DNA of 64,000 bases from Mycolicibacterium mageritense (GCF_010727475.1 NZ_AP022567.1:7378001-7442000), one strand, 5' to 3'. Shown: positions 32,218 through 41,180, numbered from the stretch's first letter. The notes: generated by a model from the sequence alone, not told the origin. Numbers and translations are program-made.

Positions 32218-33735
32218 ATGACCAGCGCACCCGGCTACCAGGCCCCCACCGTCACTGTCAGCTCGTCCCTGCCGCGGCGCGGCGTGTCCGATGCCGTGCT
32301 CGTCGTCGGCGTCGTGACCGGCGATTCCGGACCCGTCGTGATCGGCAGCGCCGATTTCCTCGACGCCGACGCGGTCACCGCGATCGAGTCGAACCTGCAG
32401 GCGCTCGGCGCATCCGGCGGCGAAGGCCAGGTGCATCGACTCGTGGTGCCTGCGCTGCCCGTCGCCAGCGTGCTGACGGTCGGCCTGGGCAAACCGCGCG
32501 ACGCGTGGCCCGCCGACGTGATCCGCCGTGCGGCCGGTGCGGCCGCCCGCTCGCTGGACAAGACCGGAGTCGTGGTGACGTCGCTGTCCGCGATCGATCT
32601 CGAGGCGGCCGTCGAGGGCCTGATCCTGGGCGCGTACCGGTTCAACGACTTCCGCAGTGCCAAGACCGCGCCGACCGACGCGGGCCTGAAGAAGATCACG
32701 GCGCTGGCGGCCGACGCCAAGGCGGCCACGAAAGCACAGGCCCAGCGCGCCGTCGACATCGCCACCGCGGTGGCCACCGCCCGGGACTTCGTCAACACCC
32801 CGCCGAGCCACCTGTACCCGGCCGAATTCGCCAAGCGCGCAAAGGCTTTGGGTGAGGCACACGGACTCGACGTCGAGGTGCTCGACGACAAGGCACTGGC
32901 GAAGGCGGGCTATGGCGGCATCATCGGCGTCGGGCAGGGTTCGTCGCGGCCGCCGCGGCTGGTGCGGCTAGCGCACCGCGGCGCGAAGAACAAGAAGGCC
33001 AAGACCGTCGCGCTGGTCGGCAAGGGCATCACGTTCGACACCGGGGGCATCTCGATCAAGCCCGCGGCCAACATGCACCACATGACGTCCGACATGGGAG
33101 GCGCGGCCGCGGTGATCGCCACGGTAGTGCTGGCCGCGGTGCGGCAGCTGCCGATCGACGTCATCGCGACGGTGCCGATGGCCGAGAACATGCCGTCGGC
33201 GACCGCGCAGCGTCCCGGCGACGTGCTCACGCAGTACGGCGGCATCACGGTCGAGGTGCTCAACACCGACGCCGAGGGCAGGTTGATCCTGGCTGACGCG
33301 ATCGTGCGCGCGTGCGAGGACAACCCGGACTACCTGATCGAGACCTCGACGCTGACGGGCGCGCAGACCGTCGCGCTCGGAGCGCGCACTCCCGGCGTGA
33401 TGGGCAGCGACGAGTTTCGTGACCGCGTCGCGACGCTGTCGCAGGAGGTCGGCGAAAACGGTTGGGCCATGCCGCTTCCCGAAGAGCTCAAAGACGATCT
33501 CAAGTCGACGGTCGCCGATCTGGCCAACGTCAGCGGGTCGCGCTTCGCCGGCATGCTGGTGGCGGGCACGTACCTGCGCGAGTTCGTCGCAGACGGCGTC
33601 CAGTGGGCACACATCGACGTCGCGGCGCCGGCCTACAACACCGGAAGCCCGTGGGGTTACACCCCCAAGGGTGGCACGGGCGTTCCGACGCGGACCATGT
33701 TCGCGGTCCTTGAGGACGTCGCAGCCAACGGTTAG
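32218..33735 (+). CDS. pepB: leucyl (cytosol) aminopeptidase, M17 family
   Basis: 505 aa. The two-metal M17 site is intact: VGKGITFDTGGISIKP, MTSDMGGAAAV, and NTDAEGRLILADA, the classical family signature. The N-terminal domain (about 1-170) is the variable macrodomain-like cap. It removes N-terminal residues in a hexamer in the cytosol. ATG 32218 is chosen over an upstream TTG because TAGGGT lies 7 bp before it and the protein begins as in homologues. The TAG stop is inside a TTAG shared with the stop of ephD on the other strand. Confidence 0.94.
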   Translation: MTSAPGYQAPTVTVSSSLPRRGVSDAVLVVGVVTGDSGPVVIGSADFLDADAVTAIESNLQALGASGGEGQVHRLVVPALPVASVLTVGLGKPRDAWPADVIRRAAGAAARSLDKTGVVVTSLSAIDLEAAVEGLILGAYRFNDFRSAKTAPTDAGLKKITALAADAKAATKAQAQRAVDIATAVATARDFVNTPPSHLYPAEFAKRAKALGEAHGLDVEVLDDKALAKAGYGGIIGVGQGSSRPPRLVRLAHRGAKNKKAKTVALVGKGITFDTGGISIKPAANMHHMTSDMGGAAAVIATVVLAAVRQLPIDVIATVPMAENMPSATAQRPGDVLTQYGGITVEVLNTDAEGRLILADAIVRACEDNPDYLIETSTLTGAQTVALGARTPGVMGSDEFRDRVATLSQEVGENGWAMPLPEELKDDLKSTVADLANVSGSRFAGMLVAGTYLREFVADGVQWAHIDVAAPAYNTGSPWGYTPKGGTGVPTRTMFAVLEDVAANG

Positions 33736-35468
33736 CGCGAGCCCGCGCGCGCGGCGCGGCGGAGCACCGACGGCACCAACCTCGAAACCCCGTAGGCCGC
33801 ATAGGCTTCCGGGGTGACGGGGCGGATCGCGGTGTTCTTCTCGACGGCCGCCACGATGGCTTTGGCCACCTTGTCGGGCCCGTAGCGGCGCGCGGTGAAG
33901 GCCTTCTTGGCCTGCGCGCGCCACTGCTCGACCTGCGCCTGCTGGTCGGCAGGCACGTCGAAGTGCGTGGTGTCGATGATGTTGGTGTCGATGACTCCGG
34001 GGCAGATCGTGGTCAAACCGATTCCCGCCGAGGACAATTCGGCCCGCAGGCAGTCGGAGAACATGAACACCGCGGCCTTGCTGGTGGAGTAGGCGTTCAT
34101 CGACTGCGACGGCGAGTAGGCCGCCATCGACGCGACGTTGACGATGTGACCGCCGGTGCCGCGGTCGACGAGCCGCCGCGCAAACGACCGGCAACCGTTG
34201 ACGACACCGCCGAAGTTGACGTCGAGCACCCGGTCGAACTGCTCGGCCGGGGTGTCGAGGAACTTGCCGCCGTGGCCGATGCCCGCGTTGTTGACGACGA
34301 CGTCCGGCACGCCGTGGTCGGCGCACACCTGCTCGGCGAACCGCTCCACCGCGTCGGCGTCGGCGACGTCGAGCTGGTACGCGTGGGCCACTCCGCCGCG
34401 CGCGACGATCTGCGCCGCGGTGTCCTTGGCCGCGGCCTCGTCGATGTCGCTGACCACCAGCTCGGCCCCCTGCGCGGCGAAGGCCAGCGCAGTCGCGCGC
34501 CCGATGCCGCTGCCTGCGCCCGTCACCGAGACCAAGGTGTCGCCGAACGGTTCGCGGGACCGGCCCACCTGCGCGCGCAACAGGCCGCGCGCCGCGGGCG
34601 CACCTTCGAGGTGGTCGACGAGTTCGGTCAGCGCCCGCGCGATCGCCTGCGGGTGCGAGAACGGCGCCCAGTGGCCGGCCCGCAGGTCGCGCCGCCACAG
34701 CCGGGCGACCCACTTGGACTCGTCGTCGTAGCCGTGACCACGGACCACCGGATCCTTGTCATTGCAGATCACCTGCACCGGCACGGACACATAGTGGTCG
34801 CGCCGGACCCGGGTGAACGAGCGAATTGCGTTGGCACGGTAGATCTTCAGTGAGTTCGCCGCATCGGCGTCGAGATTGTCGGACTGGAACTTTCGGCCGG
34901 GTGTGTCGATGGCCTGCAGGCGCCGCGCCGCGCCGCGGCGCATGAGCGCAGGCGCCACAACCGGCACCGAGAACGGGATCCAGTAGCTGAACCGCGATGC
35001 CAGGTTGACCGCTTTGACGAACCGGATCGGCCGGTAGGGCCGGGCCAACCGGTCGCGGACGAACGCACCGTAGTGGTCGCTGCTCGGACCGGACACCGAC
35101 GTGAAGGATGCGACCCGGTCGGCAGCCACGGCGCGACTGAGGTACTCCCACACACCGACCGAACCCCAGTCATGGGCCAGCACATGCACTTTCCGCCCGG
35201 GGCTCACGGCGTCGATCACGGCGGAGAAGTCGTCGGCGAAGCGCTCCATGGTGAACGCCGAAACCCGCTTGGGCACGTCGGAGGCTCCCGCGCCGCGGTT
35301 GTCGTAGCGCACGATGCGGTAGCGGTCGCCGAGCTCTGCCACCACGCCGTCCCACAGCACGTGGGAGTCCGGCCAACCGTGGGCCATCACCACCGTGGGC
35401 CGGTCCGGGTCGCCCTGTTCGTAAACCGCGATGCGGGTTCCGTCCGAGCTGTCGACGAAGCGCTGCAT
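33732..35468 (-). CDS. ephD: EphD-type fusion: alpha/beta epoxide hydrolase plus short-chain dehydrogenase
   Basis: 578 aa. The N-terminal alpha/beta-hydrolase domain (about 1-290) has the oxyanion motif MAHGWPDSH and nucleophile Asp in LAHDWGSVG, typical of epoxide hydrolases. The C-terminal SDR domain (about 305-575) has the nucleotide loop VTGAGSGIGRATALAF, NNAGIG and the catalytic YSTSK. The Rv2214c homologue has been connected with mycolic acid metabolism. ATG 35468 is preceded by CCTGGAGGGTGGCC with good spacing; the GTG two codons earlier would sit on that site. It converges on pepB with overlapping stops. Confidence 0.92.
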   Translation of the reverse strand: MQRFVDSSDGTRIAVYEQGDPDRPTVVMAHGWPDSHVLWDGVVAELGDRYRIVRYDNRGAGASDVPKRVSAFTMERFADDFSAVIDAVSPGRKVHVLAHDWGSVGVWEYLSRAVAADRVASFTSVSGPSSDHYGAFVRDRLARPYRPIRFVKAVNLASRFSYWIPFSVPVVAPALMRRGAARRLQAIDTPGRKFQSDNLDADAANSLKIYRANAIRSFTRVRRDHYVSVPVQVICNDKDPVVRGHGYDDESKWVARLWRRDLRAGHWAPFSHPQAIARALTELVDHLEGAPAARGLLRAQVGRSREPFGDTLVSVTGAGSGIGRATALAFAAQGAELVVSDIDEAAAKDTAAQIVARGGVAHAYQLDVADADAVERFAEQVCADHGVPDVVVNNAGIGHGGKFLDTPAEQFDRVLDVNFGGVVNGCRSFARRLVDRGTGGHIVNVASMAAYSPSQSMNAYSTSKAAVFMFSDCLRAELSSAGIGLTTICPGVIDTNIIDTTHFDVPADQQAQVEQWRAQAKKAFTARRYGPDKVAKAIVAAVEKNTAIRPVTPEAYAAYGVSRLVPSVLRRAARAGSR

Positions 35469-35534
35469 GGCCACCCTCCAGGAGTTATCTGTGACGTCCA
35501 GTAGCTCATACCAGTGGTATCGGCTTCTTCGACT

Positions 35535-35891
35535 CTAGCGCTCGTCCAACTCCCGCCTCGCGGCGCGTTGCCGTTCGATCCGGCGGCGGGCGTCGTAGTC
35601 ACGCATGCGTTGTGGGTAGCCGACCTTCTGCACGTCGTACACCGGTATCTGCAGTCGGTCGCTGAGGCGTCGGGCGCCCGCGTCGCCACCGGCCCGCCGC
35701 CGGGTCCACTCCCCGTCGGCAGCAACCAGCACCACGGTGACTTCGGTGACGGTGGTCTTCGGTTCGACAAACGCTTCGACCCCGTGATGGTCGGCAACCC
35801 ACTGGCGCAGATAACGCAGATCGGCGTCCCTGTCGGCACCGGCCGCCGAGCGCGCCGACGCGCCCCGGCGCAACCTGTCGAACAGCCCCAA
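35535..35891 (-). CDS. small conserved actinobacterial protein of unknown function, TTG start
   Basis: 118 aa. It begins GLFDRLRRG and has a core ADLRYLRQWVADHHGVEAFVEPK, then TVTEVTVVLVAADGEWTRR, ending in a basic helix (RDYDARRRIERQRAARRELDER). The core reads as an alpha/beta unit, possibly nucleic-acid binding by charge; I know similar proteins from actinobacteria but no function. The TTG at 35891 is chosen because GAGGAGG lies 8 bp upstream and LGLFDR is a natural start. The frame continues antisense to dlaT without support. It lies 66 bp upstream of ephD on the same strand. Confidence 0.75.
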   Translation of the reverse strand: MGLFDRLRRGASARSAAGADRDADLRYLRQWVADHHGVEAFVEPKTTVTEVTVVLVAADGEWTRRRAGGDAGARRLSDRLQIPVYDVQKVGYPQRMRDYDARRRIERQRAARRELDER

Positions 35892-36096
35892 TCCAGCTGC
35901 CTCCTCACCTCGGCCCGTCGCAGCGAACCCTTGTTTCGATAGTGCCAGAGCTTGCGGCAACCCTGAGTTAGAGCAGAACGCTGCGCAGTGACAGGATGGT
36001 CCGGACAATCCATCTAGGTGCCGCACCCAGTGCACCTTGCTGTGGTAAGCCAGAGTTCGAGTCGTCACAAGTGACCGTCCGAGGGAGTCAAAACAC

Positions 36097-37833
36097 ATGG
36101 CCATCTCCGTCCAGATGCCCGCACTAGGTGAGAGTGTCACTGAGGGGACCGTCACCCGCTGGCTTAAACAGGAGGGCGACACGGTCGAACTCGATGAGCC
36201 ACTGCTCGAGGTGTCCACCGACAAGGTCGACACCGAGATCCCGTCCCCCGCGGCGGGTGTGCTGACCAAGATCGTCGCGCAGGAGGACGACACCGTCGAG
36301 ATCGGTGGCGAACTCGCCGTCATCGGCGACGCAGGCGAACAATCCTCGACCGCTCCGTCCGCGGCTCCCGCCGAGCAGGCCGAGCCCGAACCAGAGCCGG
36401 AGCCCGAGGCCGCCCCCGCGGCCGAGCCCGCCGCCGCGGCCCCCGCCCAGCCCGCCGCCGCGTCGTCCGGTGCGGCCACCTCCGTGGTGATGCCCGAGCT
36501 GGGTGAATCGGTCACCGAGGGCACCGTGACCCGGTGGCTCAAGAAGGTCGGCGACACCGTGGGCGTCGACGAACCGCTGGTCGAGGTGTCCACCGACAAG
36601 GTCGACACCGAGATCCCGTCCCCGGTGGCCGGCACCCTGCTCTCGATCACCGCCGAGGAGGACGACGTCGTCTCCGTGGGTGGCGAACTGGCCAAGATCG
36701 GTGAGGCCGGTTCGGCCCCCGCGGCCGCGCCTGCCCCCGAATCCAAGCCGGAACCCAAGCGCGAGCCCAAGCCGGAACCCAAGGCCGAGCCCAAGCCGGA
36801 ACCGAAACCGGAACCCAAGCCCGAACCCAAGCCCGCTCCCGCCCCGGCGGCTGCACCGGCCGCCGAGGCTCCCGCCACCGACGGCGCGCCGTACGTCACG
36901 CCGCTGGTGCGAAAGCTGGCCGCCGAGAACAACATCGACCTTGCGTCGGTGAAGGGCACCGGGGTCGGTGGCCGCATCCGCAAGCAGGACGTGCTCGCCG
37001 CGGCCGAGGCCAAGAAGGCACCCCCGGCTGCCCCGGCACCCGCGGCCGCTGCCCCCGCCGCACCCGCACCCTCGGCGCCTGCCGCCGCGCCCGCACCCGC
37101 GCTGGCCCACCTGCGGGGCACCACGCAGAAGGCCAACCGGATCCGTCAGATCACGGCCAAGAAGACACGCGAATCCCTGCAGGCGACAGCGCAATTGACG
37201 CAGACCCACGAGGTCGACATGACCAAGATCGTGGCGCTGCGGGCCCGCGCCAAGGCCGATTTCGCCGAACGCGAAGGCGTGAACCTGACCTACCTGCCGT
37301 TCATCGCGCGTGCGGTGATCGACGCGCTCAAGATCCACCCGAACGTCAACGCCAGCTACAACGAGGACACCAAGGAGATCACCTACTACGACGCCGAGCA
37401 CCTCGGCTTCGCGGTGGACACGGACCAGGGCCTGCTGTCGCCGGTGATCCACAACGCCGGTGACCTGTCGCTGGGCGGGCTCGCGCGCGCCATCGCCGAC
37501 ATCGCCGCGCGCGCCCGCTCGGGCAACCTCAAGCCCGACGAGCTGTCCGGCGGCACGTTCACCATCACCAACATCGGTAGCCAGGGCGCGCTGTTCGACA
37601 CCCCGATCCTGGTTCCGCCGCAGGCGGCCATGCTCGGCACCGGGGCGATCGTCAAGCGGCCCCGCGTGATCTCCGACGCCTACGGCAACGAGTCGATCGG
37701 TGTCCGGTCGGTGTGCTACCTGCCGTTGACCTATGACCACCGACTGATCGACGGCGCCGACGCCGGACGCTTCGTGACCACCATCAAGCGCAGGCTTGAA
37801 GACGGTGCGTTCGAGGCCGATCTGGGGCTGTAG
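36097..37833 (+). CDS. dlaT: dihydrolipoamide acyltransferase (E2) shared by 2-oxoacid dehydrogenases and peroxynitrite reductase
   Basis: 578 aa. Two lipoyl domains carry the motif STDKVDTEIPSP with lipoylated Lys43 and Lys168. An E3/E1-binding domain (YVTPLVRKLAAENNIDL---GTGVGGRIRKQDVLA) is at about 265-301 and the acyltransferase core runs from about 340, with catalytic DHRLIDGADAG (His548, Asp552). In mycobacteria (Rv2215) it serves pyruvate dehydrogenase and the AhpC/AhpD/Lpd antioxidant system. ATG 36097 follows GAGGGAG. lipB and lipA, which make and install its cofactor, are two and three genes downstream. Confidence 0.95.
   Translation: MAISVQMPALGESVTEGTVTRWLKQEGDTVELDEPLLEVSTDKVDTEIPSPAAGVLTKIVAQEDDTVEIGGELAVIGDAGEQSSTAPSAAPAEQAEPEPEPEPEAAPAAEPAAAAPAQPAAASSGAATSVVMPELGESVTEGTVTRWLKKVGDTVGVDEPLVEVSTDKVDTEIPSPVAGTLLSITAEEDDVVSVGGELAKIGEAGSAPAAAPAPESKPEPKREPKPEPKAEPKPEPKPEPKPEPKPAPAPAAAPAAEAPATDGAPYVTPLVRKLAAENNIDLASVKGTGVGGRIRKQDVLAAAEAKKAPPAAPAPAAAAPAAPAPSAPAAAPAPALAHLRGTTQKANRIRQITAKKTRESLQATAQLTQTHEVDMTKIVALRARAKADFAEREGVNLTYLPFIARAVIDALKIHPNVNASYNEDTKEITYYDAEHLGFAVDTDQGLLSPVIHNAGDLSLGGLARAIADIAARARSGNLKPDELSGGTFTITNIGSQGALFDTPILVPPQAAMLGTGAIVKRPRVISDAYGNESIGVRSVCYLPLTYDHRLIDGADAGRFVTTIKRRLEDGAFEADLGL
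36745..36840 (+). repeat. EPKP-repeat linker in dlaT
   Basis: Near-tandem 12-bp units (encoding EPKP with variants REPK and AEPK) run for about 95 bp between the second lipoyl domain and the E3-binding domain. Such alternating charged/Pro linkers keep lipoyl arms mobile; at DNA level they can expand or contract. Confidence 0.75.
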
Positions 37834-37839
37834 ATAGCG

Positions 37840-38760
37840 GTGGCCACGGGAGACAACCGAGCAGTCGTCGCGATTGCGGGGTCCTCGGGTCTCATCGGCT
37901 CGGCGTTGGGATCGGCGTTGCGCGCCGCAGATCACCGCGTGTTGCGGATCGTGCGGCGGGCACCGTCGAATGCCGACGAGTTGTTCTGGAACCCAGACAC
38001 CGGTGAATTCGACGCCGGGGCCCTGCAGGGCGTCGACGCCGTGGTCAATCTGTGCGGCGTCAACGTCGGCGAGAAGCGCTGGTCGGGCGCGTTCAAGCAG
38101 AGCTTGCGCGACAGCCGCATCGGGCCGACCGAGGTGCTGGCAGGCGCCGTGGCAGACGCCGGGGTTCCGGTGCTGGTCAACGCCAGCGCGGTCGGCTTCT
38201 ACGGCGACACCCGCGACCACGTCACCGATGAGTCCGCGCCGGCAGGCGACGGGTTCCTCGCCCAGCTGTGCCAGGACTGGGAAGCCGCCACCGCCCCGGC
38301 CGCCGAGGCCGGGGCCCGGGTGGTGCTGATGCGGACCGGGCTGGTGCTGTCCCCCTCCGGGGGCATGCTCAGTCGGCTCAAGCCGCTGTTCTACCTCGGT
38401 CTGGGCGCCCGTTTGGGCAACGGCAGGCAGTACCTGCCGTGGATCAGCCTGGAAGACGAGATCCGTGCGGTGCTCTACACGATCCGGACCGACAGCATTG
38501 CCGGCCCGGTCAACATGACCGGACCCGCGCCCGTGACCAACGCCGAGTTCACCGCGGCCTTCGGCAGGGCCCTCAACCGGCCGACGCCTGCCATGGTGCC
38601 GGGGTTCGCGCTGCGGACGCTGCTCGGCGAGTTCGCCGACGAAGGGCTGCTGCGCGGCCAGCGGGCCATCCCCGCGGCGCTCGAGCGGGCGGACTTCAAG
38701 TTCCACCACAACACCGTGGGTGAGGCTCTCGCCTACGCGACCGCACCGAAGGATCTGTGA
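37840..38760 (+). CDS. TIGR01777-type NAD-dependent epimerase/dehydratase-like protein (Rv2216-like)
   Basis: 306 aa from GTG 37840, 6 bp after dlaT. The nucleotide loop is AGSSGLIGSALGSAL; NLCGVNVGEKRWSGAFKQSL-RDSRI is the hallmark of the YfcH/TIGR01777 subgroup of extended SDRs, and NASAVGFYGD with the following ITDES-like segment (TDESAPAGDGFL) completes it. The C-terminal domain is DUF1731-like (PTPAMVPGFALRTLLGEFADEGLLRGQRA). Substrate is not known. Its stop overlaps a GTG in frame with lipB (GTGA). Confidence 0.88.
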   Translation: MATGDNRAVVAIAGSSGLIGSALGSALRAADHRVLRIVRRAPSNADELFWNPDTGEFDAGALQGVDAVVNLCGVNVGEKRWSGAFKQSLRDSRIGPTEVLAGAVADAGVPVLVNASAVGFYGDTRDHVTDESAPAGDGFLAQLCQDWEAATAPAAEAGARVVLMRTGLVLSPSGGMLSRLKPLFYLGLGARLGNGRQYLPWISLEDEIRAVLYTIRTDSIAGPVNMTGPAPVTNAEFTAAFGRALNRPTPAMVPGFALRTLLGEFADEGLLRGQRAIPAALERADFKFHHNTVGEALAYATAPKDL

Positions 38761-38785
38761 CTGCGATCGACACGCGGCTTGGGAG

Positions 38786-38791
38786 TACCGT
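38786..38791 (+). promoter_or_regulatory. -10 element for a leaderless lipB mRNA
   Basis: TACCGT ends 7 bp before GTG 38799. This supports 38799 as the lipB start instead of the overlapping GTG at 38757. Confidence 0.45.
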
Positions 38792-38798
38792 CAAGCCT

Positions 38799-39473
38799 GT
38801 GACATCCATCCGCTCGGCGACCACCTCGGTCGACGTCCGAAGACTCGGCACCATCGACTACGAGGCGGCGTGGCAGCTGCAGCGGGAGATCGCCGAGGCC
38901 AGGGTCGCGGGCGGGCCGGACACCCTGCTGTTGCTGCAGCACCCCGCGGTGTACACCGCGGGCAAGCGCACCGAGCCGCACGAGCGCCCGATGGACGGCA
39001 CACCCGTCGTCGACACCGACCGCGGCGGCAAGATCACCTGGCACGGCCCGGGCCAGCTCGTCGGCTACCCCATCATCGGGCTGACCGAACCGCTCGACGT
39101 GGTGAATTTCGTTCGGCGCCTTGAAGAAGCGCTCATCGCGGTGTGCGCCGATCTCGGGCTGGCCGCGGGCCGGGTCGAGGGCCGCTCGGGGGTGTGGGTG
39201 CCGGGCGACGAGCTGCGGCCGGCCCGCAAGGTCGGCGCGATCGGCATCCGCGTGTCCCACGCGACGACGCTGCACGGGTTTGCCCTGAATTGCGACTGCG
39301 ACCTGTCGGCGTTCTCGTCGATCATCCCGTGCGGCATCACCGACGCGGGCGTGACGTCGCTGACGGCCGAGCTGGGTCGCCGCGTCACGGTCGACGACGT
39401 GATCGACCGGGTTGCCGACAAGGTGTGCGACGCGCTCGACGGCCGCCTCGCGGTGGCCCTGAACGTAGGATGA
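38799..39473 (+). CDS. lipB: octanoyl-[acyl-carrier protein]:protein octanoyltransferase
   Basis: 224 aa from GTG 38799; an alternative GTG at 38757 (GTGA overlap with the SDR) would add 14 residues. TSIRSATTSVDVRRLGT aligns with the remembered start of M. tuberculosis LipB, and a -10 fits 38799. The motifs LLLLQHPAVYTAGKR, GKITWHGPGQLVGYP, and the Cys/Lys catalytic pair in KVGAIGIRVS and IIPCGITDAGVTSL are all present. It moves octanoate from ACP to lipoyl domains, which LipA then sulfurates. The spacing to lipA is 4 bp. Confidence 0.93.
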   Translation: MTSIRSATTSVDVRRLGTIDYEAAWQLQREIAEARVAGGPDTLLLLQHPAVYTAGKRTEPHERPMDGTPVVDTDRGGKITWHGPGQLVGYPIIGLTEPLDVVNFVRRLEEALIAVCADLGLAAGRVEGRSGVWVPGDELRPARKVGAIGIRVSHATTLHGFALNCDCDLSAFSSIIPCGITDAGVTSLTAELGRRVTVDDVIDRVADKVCDALDGRLAVALNVG

Positions 39474-39477
39474 ACCA

Positions 39478-40422
39478 GTGACTGTGGTGCCAGAGGGACG
39501 CAAGCTGCTTCGGCTTGAGGTGCGTAATGCGCAGACGCCGATCGAGCGTAAGCCGCCGTGGATCAAGACCCGCGCCAAGATGGGCCCGGAATACACCGAA
39601 CTCAAAGGCCTGGTCCGCCGCGAAGGCCTGCACACCGTGTGCGAGGAAGCCGGCTGCCCCAACATCTTCGAATGCTGGGAAGACCGCGAAGCCACCTTCC
39701 TCATCGGCGGCGAACAATGCACCCGCCGCTGCGACTTCTGCCAGATCGACACCGGCAAACCCGCCGCCCTCGACCGCGACGAACCCCGCCGCGTCGCCGA
39801 AAGCGTCCAAGCCATGGGCCTGCGCTACTCCACCGTCACCGGCGTGGCCCGCGACGACCTACCCGACGGCGGCGCCTGGCTCTACGCCGAAACCGTCCGC
39901 CAGATCAAAGCACTCAACCCCCACACCGGCGTCGAACTGCTCATCCCCGACTTCAACGCCCACCCCGACCAGCTCGCCGAAGTCTTCGACTCCCGCCCCG
40001 AAGTCCTGGCCCACAACGTCGAAACCGTACCCCGCATCTTCAAACGCATCCGCCCCGCCTTCCGCTACGACCGCAGCCTCGCGGTCATCACCGCCGCCCG
40101 CGACGCCGGACTGGTCACCAAATCCAACCTCATCCTCGGCATGGGCGAAACCACCGACGAAATCCACACCGCCCTGCACGACCTGCACGACGCCGGCTGC
40201 GACATCATCACCATCACCCAATACCTCCGCCCCTCCCCACGCCACCACCCCGTCGAACGCTGGGTCCACCCCGACGAATTCGTCGCCCTGTCCAACTACG
40301 CCGAACACCTCGGCTTCGCCGGCGTCCTGGCCGGACCCCTCGTCCGCTCCTCCTACCGCGCAGGCAAGCTCTACACACAAGCCGCACGGGTTCGGTTCGC
40401 GGACCGGCCCCCCGTATCCTGA
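39478..40422 (+). CDS. lipA: lipoyl synthase (radical SAM)
   Basis: 314 aa from GTG 39478. The auxiliary cluster motif is CEEAGCPNIFEC (C-x4-C-x5-C) and the radical-SAM motif CTRRCDFCQ (C-x3-C-x2-C), with RSSY near the C-terminus as in the family. It inserts two sulfurs into protein-bound octanoate. From about base 39590 to 40370 codon use departs sharply from the rest of the window: Glu is almost always GAA, Lys AAA, with C-ending codons, while the first 30 or so codons use GAG and AAG. The protein is fully conserved, so this is not decay. Confidence 0.94.
   Translation: MTVVPEGRKLLRLEVRNAQTPIERKPPWIKTRAKMGPEYTELKGLVRREGLHTVCEEAGCPNIFECWEDREATFLIGGEQCTRRCDFCQIDTGKPAALDRDEPRRVAESVQAMGLRYSTVTGVARDDLPDGGAWLYAETVRQIKALNPHTGVELLIPDFNAHPDQLAEVFDSRPEVLAHNVETVPRIFKRIRPAFRYDRSLAVITAARDAGLVTKSNLILGMGETTDEIHTALHDLHDAGCDIITITQYLRPSPRHHPVERWVHPDEFVALSNYAEHLGFAGVLAGPLVRSSYRAGKLYTQAARVRFADRPPVS
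40415..40420 (+). promoter_or_regulatory. -10 element for a leaderless DUF4191 mRNA inside the lipA 3' end
   Basis: TATCCT ends 6 bp before ATG 40427. The same hexamer at the same distance precedes the convergent RDD gene (minus strand 41681-41676). Confidence 0.5.
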
Positions 40423-40426
40423 TGTA

Positions 40427-41179
40427 ATGGCTAAATCCCGCAATGCCGCCGAGTCGAAGGCGGCAAAAGCCGAGGCGAAGGCCGCCCGTAAGGCGGCCTC
40501 CAAGCAGCGTCGCAGTCAGCTCTGGCAGGCCTTCCAGATCCAGCGCAAAGAGGACAAACGGCTGCTGCCGTACATGATCGGCGCGTTCGTGCTGATCGTC
40601 GCCCTCGCCGTGGTCGCGGGCATCCTCATCGGCGGGCTGACCATGTACACCCTGCCCCCGCTCGGTGTGGTTCTCGGCGTGCTCGTGGCGTTCATCATCT
40701 TCGGCAGGCGGGCCCAGAAATCGGTGTACCGCAAGGCCGAGGGCCAGACCGGCGCGGCCGCGTGGGCGCTGGACAACCTCCGGGGCAAGTGGCGGGTCAC
40801 CGCGGGTGTCGCGGCCACGGGCCACTTCGACGCGGTGCACCGCGTGATCGGCAGGCCGGGTGTGATCTTCGTCGGGGAAGGCTCGCCGTCGCGCGTCAAA
40901 CCGCTTCTCGCGCAAGAGAAGAAGCGCACGGCTCGAGTGGTCGGCGACATCCCGATCTACGACATCATCGTCGGCAACGGCGAGGGTGAGGTGCCGCTGT
41001 CCAAGCTCGAACGCCACCTGACCAAACTGCCCGCCAACATCACGGTCAAGCAGATGGACTCGCTGGAATCACGCTTGGCGGCGCTCGGTTCGAAGGTCGG
41101 CCCGGCCGCCATGCCCAAGGGCCCGATGCCGTCGGCGGCCAAGATGCGCGGCGTGCAGCGCACCGTGCGCCGGCGCTGA
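40427..41179 (+). CDS. DUF4191 membrane protein (Rv2219-like)
   Basis: 250 aa. A basic N-terminus (AKSRNAAESKAAKAEAKAARKAASK) precedes two membrane helices (LPYMIGAFVLIVALAVVAGILI and LTMYTLPPLGVVLGVLVAFIIFG) and a C-terminal domain of about 150 aa (FDAVHRVIGRPGVIFVGEGSP-RVKPLLAQEKKRTARVVGD). The pattern of a membrane hairpin plus a basic cytoplasmic domain is conserved in actinobacteria directly after lipA. The function is unknown; constant neighbourhood suggests a link to lipoylation or envelope. One base separates its stop from that of the RDD gene. Confidence 0.85.
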   Translation: MAKSRNAAESKAAKAEAKAARKAASKQRRSQLWQAFQIQRKEDKRLLPYMIGAFVLIVALAVVAGILIGGLTMYTLPPLGVVLGVLVAFIIFGRRAQKSVYRKAEGQTGAAAWALDNLRGKWRVTAGVAATGHFDAVHRVIGRPGVIFVGEGSPSRVKPLLAQEKKRTARVVGDIPIYDIIVGNGEGEVPLSKLERHLTKLPANITVKQMDSLESRLAALGSKVGPAAMPKGPMPSAAKMRGVQRTVRRR

Positions 41180-41180
41180 G

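Noticed and set aside
36124..38709. 861-codon open frame antisense to dlaT and the SDR gene
   Set aside because: It mirrors the codon bias of dlaT (G/C third positions) and its translation is low-complexity without domains; the plus-strand proteins are certain.
39515..41179. A 554-codon frame joining a lipA shadow to the DUF4191 protein
   Set aside because: The first 304 codons are an out-of-frame reading of lipA, open only because of its unusual base use; the real start is ATG 40427.
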